The translations under genes and the position numbers were made by a program. A stretch of 64,000 nucleotides of DNA. Source: Theristus sp. LFF4_11. Its lineage: Eukaryota > Nematoda > Chromadorea > Monhysterida > Xyalidae. A model generated the notes under the pieces. The model made no database searches. It saw only the letters and a program-made list of their open reading frames with translations, and was not told the DNA's origin. Each line of letters begins with the position of its first letter. The first letter of the stretch is position 1. The stretch spans positions 62,001-126,000 of the forward strand of contig JASANC010001719.1 of NCBI GenBank assembly GCA_030248135.1, written 5' to 3'. Of this stretch, positions 24,118 to 36,151 are shown piece after piece.

Positions 24118-27100
24118 ATGCCCGTGAACTTGTGGGATCTGGCGAAGGAGCAAATCGTCAACGACCAAGAACAGCAGCAACGCAAGAACGAGACCATCGG
24201 CACGGGTACGATCGTTTAAAAATGTCAACTGAACCTGTGTCGACTGCTGATTTTCCTGTAAATCTGTGTAGCCTGTTTATTTGAACGTCCTGTGTCGGAC
24301 CAGAATGCGAAGTCGTGTGCTCTAGTCTAGCGCGGTAACCGGTCTTTCAATCTGGTTTAGCTCTCTCTTCACTTGAAAAAACAATGACGTGAAAGAGTGA
24401 ACGAAACTGAAATTCTGGTGCCGTTGCGGGCGTATTTTCTCAATGGAATGACGTCATTTCGGTCCGACACGTTTGAAGAAGTGTGCAATACACAAATTTT
24501 GTTCTCTGATGTCGCTAAAAACGTTTGAGACCAGAGCGAATTTCAGTGGTAAAAGCGCAAAACTTCTGTTTCAGACACCGGCCACGCCGAATCGCATGTC
24601 ATTTTGTGCGGAAGCAAAAATTCGGTTGGTCAGACAATTCAAATCATCCTATCACTGAAAAGAAACTTGAAAAGGAAGAAGGATAGCAATTTTACTGCTT
24701 CATTTTATTACTTACTCTCTGAACTCATCTGTGGAGTGTGGGCGTCATCGAACATCTTGACGCGATGTCGCTCAGGCTCAAGTGACCCCCAGTAGAATAA
24801 CAAAAAGAAGTTTTAACACTGAAATTCCAAGGTTTCTGTGAGTTCAGAGCAAGTCCTGTTCAGAGACAGAACCAGCGAAATCGATGGGAGCCCAGAGTTT
24901 GTAAAAGTTTATCGACCGTATTTTCTTCGTTTTCTTCTGAACCACAAACGAACTTTTAAAAGGTTTGAATTCAAAAAATCCTGAATTTCCGAAAACAGGG
25001 CAAAACGACGTTGATTTTGCGGTTTCTCGATCGCGACGAGCCACCGAAACCAACGATTGCACTCGAGTACACATATGGACGGCGCACCCGCGGGAATGTG
25101 AGCGTTTTTTAATTTTGCGGAATCCCGTTTCTCGCATTTTTTGTTTTTTGTTCAGTTTTCAATTTTTAAATTTTTCAAGATTTACTTAAAAACCTACAAC
25201 TTTTCTGTTTTCCGGAAACCATATATTTTTTTTGACATTGTCACGCCATTTAATCTTGCAATAAACTAATTTTCTTATCACTCTCACCGCAACAGTCAAA
25301 AGAAGTGGCGCACATCTGGGAGCTTGGCGGCGGAACGCTGCTGTCGAATTTGCTGGCAGTGCCGATTTCAGAGAGCACACTAGAGTGCGTGATTTTTTCA
25401 GTGTTTTTTTCTTGAAAGATAATGTCAGCATATGAGATTATTTAAAAAAATCATGTTATCAGCATGGAAACGGAAAAAAGTCATGATACTTTATTGGAAA
25501 AAAATTGTCACAATGAAACCGTTCAGTAATAATTTCTTTTATGTCGTCATATCACAGAACGACGTCGCTCATGCTTGTTGTGGACCTGTCGAAACCAAGC
25601 GAACTTTGGGTGACGCTACAGAACTCGATTGCAATGATACGTCAGGTGGTGTAAAGATCGATTGTCACCAACATCGGATGACAGCGAGACGTCATAAACA
25701 ACGTCCATGTTTCTTTTTTTAACTATACTGTTTCACCCGCTTGCGATACCGTGGCATACCACAACAACGTCGCATGGGGAAGTGGGAAATACAATACAGA
25801 AAATGAAAAACGCAATGCAAATACCTTATGTTTGAAAAAAGTCAGTCAGAACGAGCATCTTTAATCTGGTAATCTGTTTCTGATGTCTGTCACTACTTTT
25901 TGGCCTTTTTGTTTTTGAGAAGTTGGTATTGTAATTCCAGTGTACAGCAAGTATAAGAAGGTTTAAAAATGAAACTCTTTCCACTTGCCAGCATGTTGAT
26001 GCCGCAATGAGCGAACTCAAGAAAACGAGACCGAAGGTCGCCGCGGAACTGGAGGGCAACGCGTGGAGCCATTTCCAGCCGGAGGTGCGTATTCTGGATT
26101 TATTCAAACGTGTCCGGACTAAAATGACGTCATTTGCTTTAAAAACGCCCGTTTGGTCAAAGTACAGGCACTAAATGTCAGTTTGGTGTGACTGATTCAA
26201 CATTCACCGTTTGTTTACGGGAAGTCCGGTTTGCTTGAACGGCAAGCGCATGTTTTGCGGCACATGACGTCTTTTCAGTGGGACACGTTTGAAAAAACTA
26301 TGTTATACCACATGGAAAGCTTTTCGTTTCAAACACAATGTTATTGGTCAAAGCAACCCTCTTTCCGCTTGTTGAGCACTGGTTTTTTGTGCATTTAAAA
26401 AGCTGATTGGCTACGTTTGAATTTGGCCTTGGTGTTTTTTTTCTTAGACTGCACTGCGGGGGCAATTATCAAATTCGAAAATTGTTCTTCAAATAAACAT
26501 ATTTGGCGTTTGAACAGAAAAAAAGTGGACAAAATTGGCTACAATTTTTTATTTACTTTTTGTCAGGAGAAAAAACTTCTGAAACCGTTCGTCATACCGA
26601 TTGCAATCGTCGCTTCGAAATATGATATTTTTCAGGTTTTTTAGATTCAAAGCTACATTCTATGTTTTTGGTTAAATTACCACTTTCATTTGTTTTTTTA
26701 TTGGTTTTTGCTTTTAATACAATTACAGAACTTCGATTCCGAGCAGAAAAAGCTGATCTGCAAAACGCTTCGCTTCGTTGCGCATCGGAATGGTGCCAGC
26801 CTGCATGTGAGAAGTTTTTCAAATTTTTCCGATTATTTTCTCGATTTTAGATCATTCCATTTTGGTGGTGTGTGTTCTGTTGTTCACAACATTTCAAATC
26901 ACAATTAGTCTTAAAATAGTGGCAGGGCAAGAGAACTGTTGCCAAGTTTCCGTTTCCAAAATCCAGTTCTCTGTCCCAGACTCCTTTGTGGTGCGTTGTG
27001 GTTGTATTTACCGTAAAGTCTTGCATATAAGGTTCCTCCCACTTATAAGACCCCCACCCAAAAGTGGGCGGAATGTCACACGGCGGGAAACCAAAAAATT

Positions 27101-30100
27101 CAAATTATTGATTTGTTCAAAATCCCACCCCGTTTATCAGGCCCGTTCTTCCTAATCTTTGCTTTATAAGACCTCCTCCCACTCACAAGGTTGTCACACA
27201 AAATTCCACTTTTTTCAGAAATTTTTGATTTTCACATTTATATAAGGAGACCTAATATGCAAGACGTTACGGTATCCGGGCCGCAGGCACGAATTACATT
27301 GTAATTGGCTAGCATAACGGGCAATAGCACTGTTTCGTTTTTCGTTTTCTTGCAGTTCTTCAGTTCAAAAATCGAGACTCTCGTGTCCCGTGGCCGTTCG
27401 CTGTTCAGCCATCTGTCGTTCGCAACGGCGACCAGCAAGGCGATCGCAGTTGATCACCAAAAACCGATCTTTGTTCCGGCCGGCGCAGATTCATTCGCTG
27501 AAATTGGTACTTTTTTGATGATTTTTTGTCTCGCATTTTTAATATTGGAAAGAAAGGAACACACATAAGTAAATGTATGAAATCATGCGGATGCGCGAGC
27601 GAGCGCCAGCGAGCGGATAGCGCATCACGCATAATATGAGCCGTTTTCCCCTCGCGCGCGTTTTTCAAATTTGCTCGCTTCCTCCAGCGAGCATAGTATA
27701 AGCCACAAACTTGGTTCTGTGCACACGAAACGAACACCCAAAGTTGTGCTTGGAGCCGCGAAAAAAATTTTATCGGACAACTTTTCATACGCTGTAGACA
27801 CGAAAAACCTATTCTGAAAACAGTGTTACTTATTTCTCTTTGTATTTTTTTTTCAGTAGTGTAATCATATGTGTTCGCCCTTTCAATTTTTACCTGCGAC
27901 ACTTTCACAGTTGCACAAAAATGGTTCCTGGGGTAATTTCATCCGGAGATTTTGAAAATTGGGTTAATTTTTTGCCCCGACCCTTATTTGGGGCAAAATT
28001 TGGGCATTTTTTTAAATTTTGAAGGATTTTACGGTGTTACAAGTGTTCGCCCTTTCAATTTTTGTCTGAAGTTGTTCCATGACCGAACAAAAAAATTTCC
28101 TGGGGTAATTCCATCCGGAGATTTTGAAAATTGAGTTAATTTTTGCCTCCGACCCTTATTTGGGGCAAAATTTGGGCATTTTTAAGTTTTGAAGGATTTT
28201 ACGCCGTTACAAGTGTTCGCCCTGTCAATTTTTGTCTGAAGTTGTTCCATAACCTAACAAAAAATTTTCCTAAGGTAATTCCATCCGAAGATTTTAGAAA
28301 TTGGGTTAATTTTTTGCCCCGACCTTGTTTTTGAGTAAAAATTGGGCATTTTTTAAAACTCGCACGGTTTTCACCGGGTTTTAAGTGTTCGCCCTTTCAA
28401 TTTTTGTCTGAAGTTGTTCCATAACCGAACAAAAAAGTTTCCTGGGGTAATTTCATGTGTAGATTTTGAAAATTTGGTTATTTTTTTTGCTCCAACCTTT
28501 ATTTGGGTAAAAAATTGGGCATTTTTAAAGGTTCGTAGGTTTTGACCTGGTTACATGTGTTCGCGCTTTCAATTTTTACCTGCGGCATTTTCACAGTCGA
28601 ACAAAAATGTTTCCTGGGGTAATTCCATCCGGAGAATTTGGAAATTAATTTAATTTTTTGCCCCGTGTGAGCATCTCTAGATACTGAATCGTGACGATTT
28701 CGGGCGAATCGGCCATGGAAATTGGCGAAATCGGTCCGGAAACGAAAAACAACAAAAGGGTGTTTTCCAGGGTAATTCAATGCGCTGATCACGGATTTTG
28801 GGTTAGTTTTCTTACGTGAGCAACTCTAGATGCTGAATCGTGACGATTTCGGGCGAATCGGCCGTGGAAATTGGCGAAATCGGTCCAGAAACGAAAAACA
28901 AGAAACGGGTGTTTTCCAGGGTAATTCAATGCGCTGATCACGGATTTTGGGCTAGTTTTTTACGTGAGCAACTCTAGATGTTGAATCGTGACGATTTCGG
29001 GCGAATCGGCCGTGGAAATTGGCGAAATCGGTCCAGAAACGAAAAACAAGAAAAGGGTGTTTTCCAGTGTAATTCAATGCGCTGATCACGGATTTTGGGC
29101 TAGTTTTTTACGTGAGCAACTCCAGATGTTGAATCGTGACGATTTCGGGCGAATCGGCCGTGGAAATTGGCGAAATCGGTCCAGAAACGAAAAACAAGAA
29201 AAGGGTTTTTTCGAGGGTAATTCAATGCGCTGATCACGGATTTTGGGTTATTTTTTACGTGAGAAACTCTAGATGCTGAATCGTGACGATTTCGGGCGAA
29301 TCGGCCGTGGAAATTGGCGAAATCGGTCCAGAAACGAAAAACAAGAAACGGGTGTTTTCCAGGGTAATTCAATGCGCTGATCACGGATTTTGGGCTAGTT
29401 TTTTACGTGAGCAACTCTAGATGTTGAATCGTGACGATTTCGGGCGAATCGGCCGTGGAAATTGGCGAAATTGGTCCAGAAACGAAAAACAAGAAAAGGG
29501 TGTTTTCCAGTGTAATTCAATGCGCTGATCACGGATTTTGGGTTAGTTTTCTTACGTGAGCAACTCCTGATGTTGAATCGTGACGATTTCGGGCGAATCG
29601 GCCGTGGAAATTGGCGAAATCGGTCCAGAAACGAAAAACAAGAAAAAGGTGTTTTCCATGGTAATTCAATGCGTTGATCACGGATTTTTGGTTAGTTTTT
29701 TATGAGAGCAACTCTAGATACTGAATCGTGACGATTAGGGGCGAATCGGCCGTGGAAATTGGCGAAATCGGTCCAGAAACGAAAAACAAGAAAAAGGTGT
29801 TTTCCATGGTAATTCAATGCGTTGATCACGGATTTTTGGTTAGTTTTTTTATGTGAGCAACTCTAGATACTAAATCGTGACGATTTCGGGCGAATCGGCC
29901 GTGGAAATTGGCGTAAACGGTCCAGAAACGAAAAACAAGAAAAGGGTGTTTTCCAGGGTAATTCAATGCGCTGATCACGGATTTTGGGTTAGTTTTCTTA
30001 CATGAGCAACTCTAGATGCTGAATCGTGACGATTTCGGGCGAATCGGCCGTGGAAATTAGCGAAATCGGTCTGAAAATTAAAAACAAGAAAACTGTGTTT

Positions 30101-32543
30101 CCAAGGTAATTCAATGCGCTGATCACGGATTTTTTGCTCGTTTTCTTGTGTGAGCAACTCTAGATACCGAATCGTGACGATTTCGAGCGAATCGCCCGTG
30201 GAATTTAGCAAAATTGGTCCAGAAATGAAAAACAAGAAAACGGTGTTTTCCATGGTAATTCATTGCGCCGATCACGGCTTTTGGGTCAGTTTTCTTATGG
30301 GAGCAATTCTAGGTACTGAATCGTGACGATTTTGGGCGAATCGGCCGTAGAAATAGCATAGGCGAAATCGGCCTAAAAACGAAAAATGAAAAACCTGAGT
30401 TGTCCGTGGTTTAGAAGAATATGTGACCAACGTATTGTGATTTTGGTCCGACCTTCTGGGCTTATATAAAAGTCAGAATATTATCTAAAAATGCGGGAGA
30501 CGCATATAAAAGGAGGAATATGGCCTTGTGTAAGCAGTGAAAGACTTGGCTCGACAACGCTTTTCAAGTCTCTGATGTGGTACACACGGATACAAGTACA
30601 TAAGAGTCATATTTTTGCGCCGTTTATTCTTTATTTCGGTTACACATGGCAACCCTCGTACATTGTAGACAAATAAAACTTTCACATTTGCTTTTTTCTA
30701 GCATTTAGCGACCCCTAAAACCACTAAAATAACGATCAGACTTCAGATCGCTGACACTGGTTCGCGTGTATCGCAGAGGCATTGGGGAACGCAAGGTCTC
30801 CTTCTGTGGCAAAGGCAATGACTCACCGGTTTATCCTGTCAGTTTGGTAAAAAAAGGTGAAAATCAACGGAAGACAACACTTTTTGCACTGGTGCTGCTG
30901 TGTGCATACTACAGCGGTGCGTACGTTGGCAACAACGATAAAGCTACATGCAGCAATGTTTTTGCTCAGAATTTACAGAATTTCGCACATGATGTTGTGA
31001 TTTTAGACTAAACTAAAGAGGACAATTGAAAAATAACTTCAAAGTTTTTACGCTTTTCAGCAAGCTTTTAAACAACAAACGCGGCGCAAAAATATGACTC
31101 TCATGTACTTGTATCCGTGTGTACCACATCAGAGACTTGAAAAGCGTTGTCGAGCCAAGTCTTTCACTGCTTACACAAGGCCATATTCCTCCTTTTATAT
31201 GCGTCTCCCGCATTTTTAGATAATGAGATATTGGTTCGTTCTTGATTGAGAAATTTTGGTTACCACTTGGTATTACCGTATTACCCCCATTAAACCCCCC
31301 CCACCATTAATCCCCCCCCACCAATAAACCCCCACCCCCCGACCAGTTTCCAAATAATCCCCCCCCACAAATAATCCCCCATGGGGGTTAATTGGAAACC
31401 TGTTTGAAACACATACCCAGCGAATTCAGTGGCTGAATGCAGTGACATTGGTGAAATTGTGCTACCAAAGGCCCCAAATGGATGAGTTAATGGTAATTTC
31501 ATTACAAAAGGCTGTTACAAAAGGAAATCTCTGTGAAAAGTAGAAGTTTCTGCAACTTTCTTGCCTGCCATGCAAGGTATTTTTGCCATTTTTCAACAAA
31601 ACCCCACCCCTAGAAATTTTTGTATAATAAACCCCCCCCCCCCCCACCAATAATCCCCCCCCCCCCCACCAATAAACCCCCACCCCTAAAAGTCGCTGAC
31701 GTATTAATCCCCCATGGGGGTTTATTGGGGGTAATACGGTATCATTTTTTAATATACTCAACAGCGAGTGTTACTGTTGACTAGTTTTTCAACCTAGATT
31801 GAAGCAGCAAAGGTCATCAAAAAAAGACTTAAAAAACACAACTGTTCCAGGTCTTCCGCCTGTAGAAGACGCAGCTCTTGCTGGGATACATGCATCGAGC
31901 CCCATGGAACTTTGGCAAACCGCGTTCTGTGCGAAATTCCCGCAACAAGTAAATAACATTGATCAAAAAAGTAATAAATGCCTATCTTTATGTACAAAAA
32001 AGGCTGTTTAATGCGTTGAATGGATCCGTGGATAAGCCGCACAGATGAAAACAGAACGCGCTGTTTCGCGCCCGAACATACAATGTAGTCCAAATATGGA
32101 TTACAATAATTTTATTGCGTGAAAAAGATTTTGATTACTTTATTTGTTTCTTTTTCTTCCACAAAACTGCAGCCAGTTTACGCGTTCAGCTTTGCTGATT
32201 TCAAATTGCTGCGCATGTGAGAAACTTTTTCTTTATCTGTGTGTGCAAGTGCATATTACAGTTACAAAAGTAAACAGTTACAGAAAGAAAACACACTGAA
32301 TTCAATTTCTCCTTTTCTAAACCTCACAGCACCGTTTCTGACGAGTAGAGATTTTTGTATCCACCCACGTTATCAAAATAGCATCGAAATATACTTTTTT
32401 AGCTTTTTTACTTGGAGTCTGTTTTTCAGGACTCGGCAGCTTCGGCTGCAAAAGATGATCCCGCCAAAGATCCGCAGTACCGCGAAGATGTGATCGATCA
32501 AATACGAGCCCAGAAAGATCAAGTGGGTCATTTTGATTTCTGA
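24118..32543 (+). CDS. DYNC2LI1: Cytoplasmic dynein-2 light intermediate chain 1
   Basis: Complete 338-residue reading from eleven exons: 24118-24205, 24575-24624, 24999-25097, 25296-25384, 25558-25645, 25992-26084, 26567-26635, 26729-26806, 27356-27506, 31851-31948, 32430-32543. All phases match. It belongs to the retrograde intraflagellar-transport motor and acts in cilia (C. elegans XBX-1 family). The start [12 protein letters not shown] matches the family N-terminus. A Walker A loop GSKNSGKTT (residues 42-50) is split by the second intron. Other family blocks are [61 protein letters not shown] and the tail block SPMELWQ. Length is close to the human protein (about 350). The last exon is read through to a TGA at 32541, 20 bp past a possible splice donor, so the final five residues are less certain. 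Intron 27507-31850 carries composite element B, and composite D starts 70 bp after the stop. Confidence 0.93.
24284..24482. mobile_element. MITE-b copy 3
   Basis: Ends TTGAACGTCCTGTGTCGGACC and GGTCCGACACGTTTGAAG with one TGACGTCA inside the right end. It lies in the first DYNC2LI1 intron. Confidence 0.65.
26101..26300. mobile_element. MITE-b copy 4
   Basis: Close relative of copy 1: TTCAAACGTGTCCGGACTAA with TGACGTCA at the left, GTGGGACACGTTTGAA at the right. It lies in DYNC2LI1 intron 26085-26566. Confidence 0.75.
27010..27283. mobile_element. MITE-d copy 1
   Basis: Left end ACCGTAAAGTCTTGCATATAAGG; right end CCTAATATGCAAGACGTTACGGT. The core has CCCACTTATAAGACCCCCAC and GGCGGGAAACC. Partner copy at 37602-37858 in opposite orientation. 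Confidence 0.75.
27869..28670 (+). repeat. 172-bp tandem repeats of composite B
   Basis: Units with TGTTCGCCCTTTCAATTTTT at about 27872, 28042, 28217, 28386 and a diverged one at 28557. They run straight into the 149-bp array at about 28670. Confidence 0.8.
28670..30400 (+). repeat. 149-bp satellite array of composite B
   Basis: About eleven to twelve units with TTCAATGCGCTGATCACGG and CGATTTCGGGCGAATCGGC. They are more diverged towards 30400, and the four-unit higher-order pattern of array A is not evident. Confidence 0.85.
31271..31742. mobile_element. G-run inverted-repeat element, copy 2
   Basis: Same ends (ACCGTATTACCCCCATTAAA / GGGGGTAATACGGT) and core as 5608-6063, in opposite orientation, with C runs up to 14. 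It lies in the DYNC2LI1 intron just after composite B. Confidence 0.8.
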
Positions 32544-33249
32544 TCTTCCAGAAATGCTTTTCTTGCTTAATCAACACTTATAAGCATTTATATACGCACT
32601 ACACAATAATAATTATCTAAAAATGCGGGAGACGCATATAAAAGGAGGAATATGGCCTTGTGTAAGCAGTGAAAGACTTGGCTCGACAACGCTTTTCAAG
32701 TCTCTGATGTGGTACACACGGATACAAGTACATAAGAGCCATATTTTTGCGCCGTTTATTTATGATTTCGGTTGCACATGGCAACCCTCGTACTTTGTAT
32801 TGTAGACAAATGAAACTTTCGGGATTTCGGGCATTTAGCGACCACTAAAACTACTAAAATAACAATCAGACTTTAGCTCGCTGACACTGGTTTGTCCAGG
32901 ACAAATTGTATCGCAGAAGCATTGCGGAACGCAAGGTCTCCTGTAGCAAATGCAATGACTCACGGGACAGACGGTTTATCCTGCCACACTAGTAACAAGT
33001 TTGAAGTTGACACCGGTAAAAAAGGTCAAAATCAACGGAAGACAACTCCTTTTTGTCACTGGTGCTGGTGTGTACACAGCGGTGCGTACGTTAACAACAA
33101 CGAAAAAGCTACATGCAACAATGTTTTGCAATCTCTGATTTTTCTGTTTTTGCACAGAATTTACAGAATTTCGCACATGGCGTGATTTTAGATTAATAAA
33201 TCGAAGAGGACAATTAAAAAATAACTTCAAAGTTTTACGCTTTTCAGCA

Positions 33250-33490
33250 AAACAAAACGAAAGTTTCGGATTCGCTGCCCTCCGGAGATATAGCGACCGC
33301 AGGCCACCGAAACCGAAATCGGGCTAAGATCGCCCCCAGGACAGAGCGGGGCTTAGAGGCTGTCCCCCTCACGTGGCGAGGGTATTGGTTTCACGGGATG
33401 GTGAGCCGTCCATTCCCCAATCCCACCGGAGTTTGGTACCTTCGGGTTTCCGGAATCGGTGGGGGGGCGTGCTTCAAAAAAAACATACAA
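33250..33490 (+). mobile_element. GC-rich poly(A)-tailed retroposon-like module, copy 2
   Basis: Copy of the module at 15583-15830, here on the + strand and ending in an A run at about 33476. It sits at the same place within the composite element as in copy A, so the insertion predates the split of A and D. Confidence 0.55.
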
Positions 33491-33659
33491 ACAAACGCGG
33501 CGCAAAAATATGACTCTTATGTACTTGTATCCGTGTGTACCACATCAGAGACTTGAAAAGCGTTGTCGAGCCAAGTCTTTCACTGCTTACACAAGGCCAT
33601 ATTCCTCCTTTTATATGCGTCTCCCGCATTTTTAGATAATATTCTGACTTTTACATAAG

Positions 33660-34425
33660 CCCCGAAGGTCGGACCAAAATCACAATTCGACTCAGGTTTT
33701 TCATTTTTCGTTTTTTAGGCCGATTTCGCCTATGCTATTTTTATGGCCGATTCGCCCAAAATCGTCACGATTCAGTACCTAGAATTGTTTACACAAGAAA
33801 ACTGACCCAAAAGCCGTGATTGGCGCAATGAATTACCATGGAAAACACCGTTTTCTTGTTTTTCATTTCTGGACCGGTTTCGCTAAATTCCACGACCGAT
33901 TCGCTCGAAATCGTCACGATTCGGTATCTAGAGTTGTTCATATAAGAAAACTAACCCAAAATCCGTGATCAGCGCATTGAATTACCCTGGAAAACACCAT
34001 TATCTTGTTTTTCGTTTCTGGACCGATTTCGCCAATTTCCACGGCCGATTCGCCCGAAATCGTCACGATTCAGTATCTACAGTTGCTTACATAAGAAAAC
34101 TAACCCCAAATTCGTGATCAGCGCATTGAATTACCCTGGAAAACACCCTAATCTTGTTTTTCGTTTCTTGACCGATTTCGGCAATTTCCACGGCCGATTC
34201 GCCCGAAATCGTCACGATTCAGTATCTACAGTTGCTTACATAAGAAAACTAACCCAAAATTCGTGATCATCGCATTGAATTACCTTGGAAAACACCCTTT
34301 TCTTGTTTTTCGTTTCTGGACCGATTTCGCCAATTTCTTCCACGGCCGATTCGCCCGAAATCGTCACGATTCGGCATCTAGAGTTGCTCATGTAAGAAAA
34401 CTAACCCCAAATTCGTGATCAGCGC
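33660..34425 (-). repeat. 149-bp satellite units of composite D
   Basis: About five reversed units with CGATTTCGCCAATTTCCACG and CGTGATCAGCGCATTGAATT. The array resumes at 36152-36260 after the hAT insertion. Confidence 0.85.
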
Positions 34426-36151
34426 TATAGTTGCCACGGTAACCGTAAAAACCGTAAAAATACGGGCGGTACGGTTTTACCGTACCGTACCGTGACCGTA
34501 CCGTGCGATTTTAAAATTTCCAAACCGTACCGAAAACCGTACCGTCATCAAAATACAATTACCGTACCGTTGACCGTACCGTGGCAAAATTTTGGCAAAC
34601 CGTACCGAAACCGTCGTATTTTTTCCAAAATTGACGGTTTGACCAAGCTTTTTTTGTGTGCGTGCGCTGTGTGTGGCGTGGCGTGCGTGTGTTTGATTTT
34701 TCGTTGGTATCATATAGGTTGCATGTCCCACGGATACATAAAAATTTTATTTGTTTTTTTGTGCCGTTGTAAAAATCAACGGCTTTCACATTACTTTTTT
34801 TAGTTTTTTTTGGTGTACACTAAAAAACTAAAATAAAACACGTGCTAATTAATACCGTATTACCCCCAATAAACCCCCATGGGGGATTAATACGTCAGCG
34901 ACTTTTAGGGGTGGGGGTTTATTGGTGGGGGGGGGGGGATTATTGGTGGGGGGGTTTATTTACAAAAAAATTCTAGGGGTGGGGGTTTGTTGAAAAATGG
35001 CAAAAATACCTTGCATGGCAGGCAAGAAAGTCGCAGAAACTTCTACTCTACATAAAAATTTCCTTTTATAACAGCCTTTTGTAATGAAATTACTATAAAC
35101 TCACCCATTTGGGGCCTTTGGTAGCACAATTTCATCATTTTCACTGCAACCAGCCACTGAATTCGCTGGGTATGTGTTTCAAACAGGTCTCCAATAATCC
35201 CCCATGGGGGATTATTTGTGGGGGGGGATTATTTGGAAACTGGTCGGAGGGGGTGGGGGTTTATTGGTGGGGGGGGGGATTAATGGTGGGGGGGTTTAAT
35301 GGGGGAACCAACCAAGTTTAACTTAACTAACCGAGAACAAACGGGGGCAGCAAATTCAAATAGTTTGAAAAATTGTCAACGATTGCAAAATTAGCAAAAC
35401 AGAGTTATAAAAGAATCATCTTTGACATAGAATTGACACCTAATCGAAAAGCTTGAAACAAACATTTGAAACGTTTGAAAAGCACTAAAAAATCGAGCGG
35501 GTTCTCGAGATTAAATTATTACAAAAACTGTTGTTTACGCTTGTTTACTTTTGTTTCTTTTGTTGGCGTCATGCGAAAGGGCTCAAGTTGAAAAACCATA
35601 ATTTCATAACGTCTTTTTGATGAAATCCTGACTGGGCAAACTGCCTAAAAATGGTGGTTGAAAACAACATGTTCTGATCTGAAAACGAAAACAGCTGGTC
35701 TGACTCTGGTGCTGTGCTGGTCCACCTTGTAATGTGGTAGATTTAGGTTTCGGTTGGGTCTTCCTGTACTCTTGCTATGGTGTAGGTAGATGGTGTAAGT
35801 TTGTGTTTTGTTTTTGTCCCACTGCCGCTTCCATTGCTTGTCTGACTGAACGAGAACGGCGACATACAACACAACAAAATAGCACAGAGAGAAACAAAAA
35901 GTGAAGCACAGTGCATTTTAAAACTTTTTAATTTTCAAACCGTAAAAATACGGTTTACCGCCCGTGTAAATTCAAAATCCACGGTAACCGTACCGAAACC
36001 GTACCGTGCGATTTTAAAATTTTTCAAACCGTACCGAAAACCGTACCGTTGAGCTTTTCAATTTACCGTACCGTACCGAAACCGTGAAAAAAATTGCGTC
36101 TCAAACCGTAAACCGTACCGTGACCAAAAAAGGCCTACCGTGGCAACTCTA
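34426..36151. mobile_element. hAT-type element (non-autonomous)
   Basis: Ends TATAGTTGCCACGGTA and TACCGTGGCAACTCTA (15 of 16 bases inverted) flanked by the 8-bp duplication ATCAGCGC (34418-34425 and 36152-36159), the hAT signature. The subterminal regions are dense in CCGTACCG words. No transposase frame is seen. A G-run element (34852-35312) is nested inside. Confidence 0.88.
34852..35312. mobile_element. G-run inverted-repeat element, copy 3 (nested in hAT)
   Basis: Left end ACCGTATTACCCCCAATAAA and the shared core (ACTCACCCATTTGGGGCC). The right end is truncated at GGTTTAATGGGGG, so the terminal GGTAATACGGT is missing. Confidence 0.78.

Larger units (their letters stand above)
27582..31224 (+). 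mobile_element. Composite satellite-carrying element, copy B
   Basis: Same module order as copy A: GC-rich end ATCATGCGGATGCG (27582), about five 172-bp units (27869-28670), 149-bp units (28670 to about 30400), bridge, then the inverted-repeat segment (30484-30625 and 31080-31224). It lacks the GC-rich retroposon module present in A and D. It fills most of DYNC2LI1 intron 27507-31850. Confidence 0.75.

Noticed and set aside
24575..24700. Walker A motif with Lys replaced by Gln (GSKNSVGQT) in DYNC2LI1
   Set aside because: This comes from reading through a donor at 24625. Splicing to 24999 restores GSKNSGKTT.
28499..30253. ORFs with NRHDS and GKHPF repeats
   Set aside because: Translations of the 149-bp satellite, with no start or splice support.
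30491..30676. Recurring [23 protein letters not shown]
   Set aside because: Encoded by the terminal inverted repeat of the composite element; present at both ends of every copy on opposite strands.
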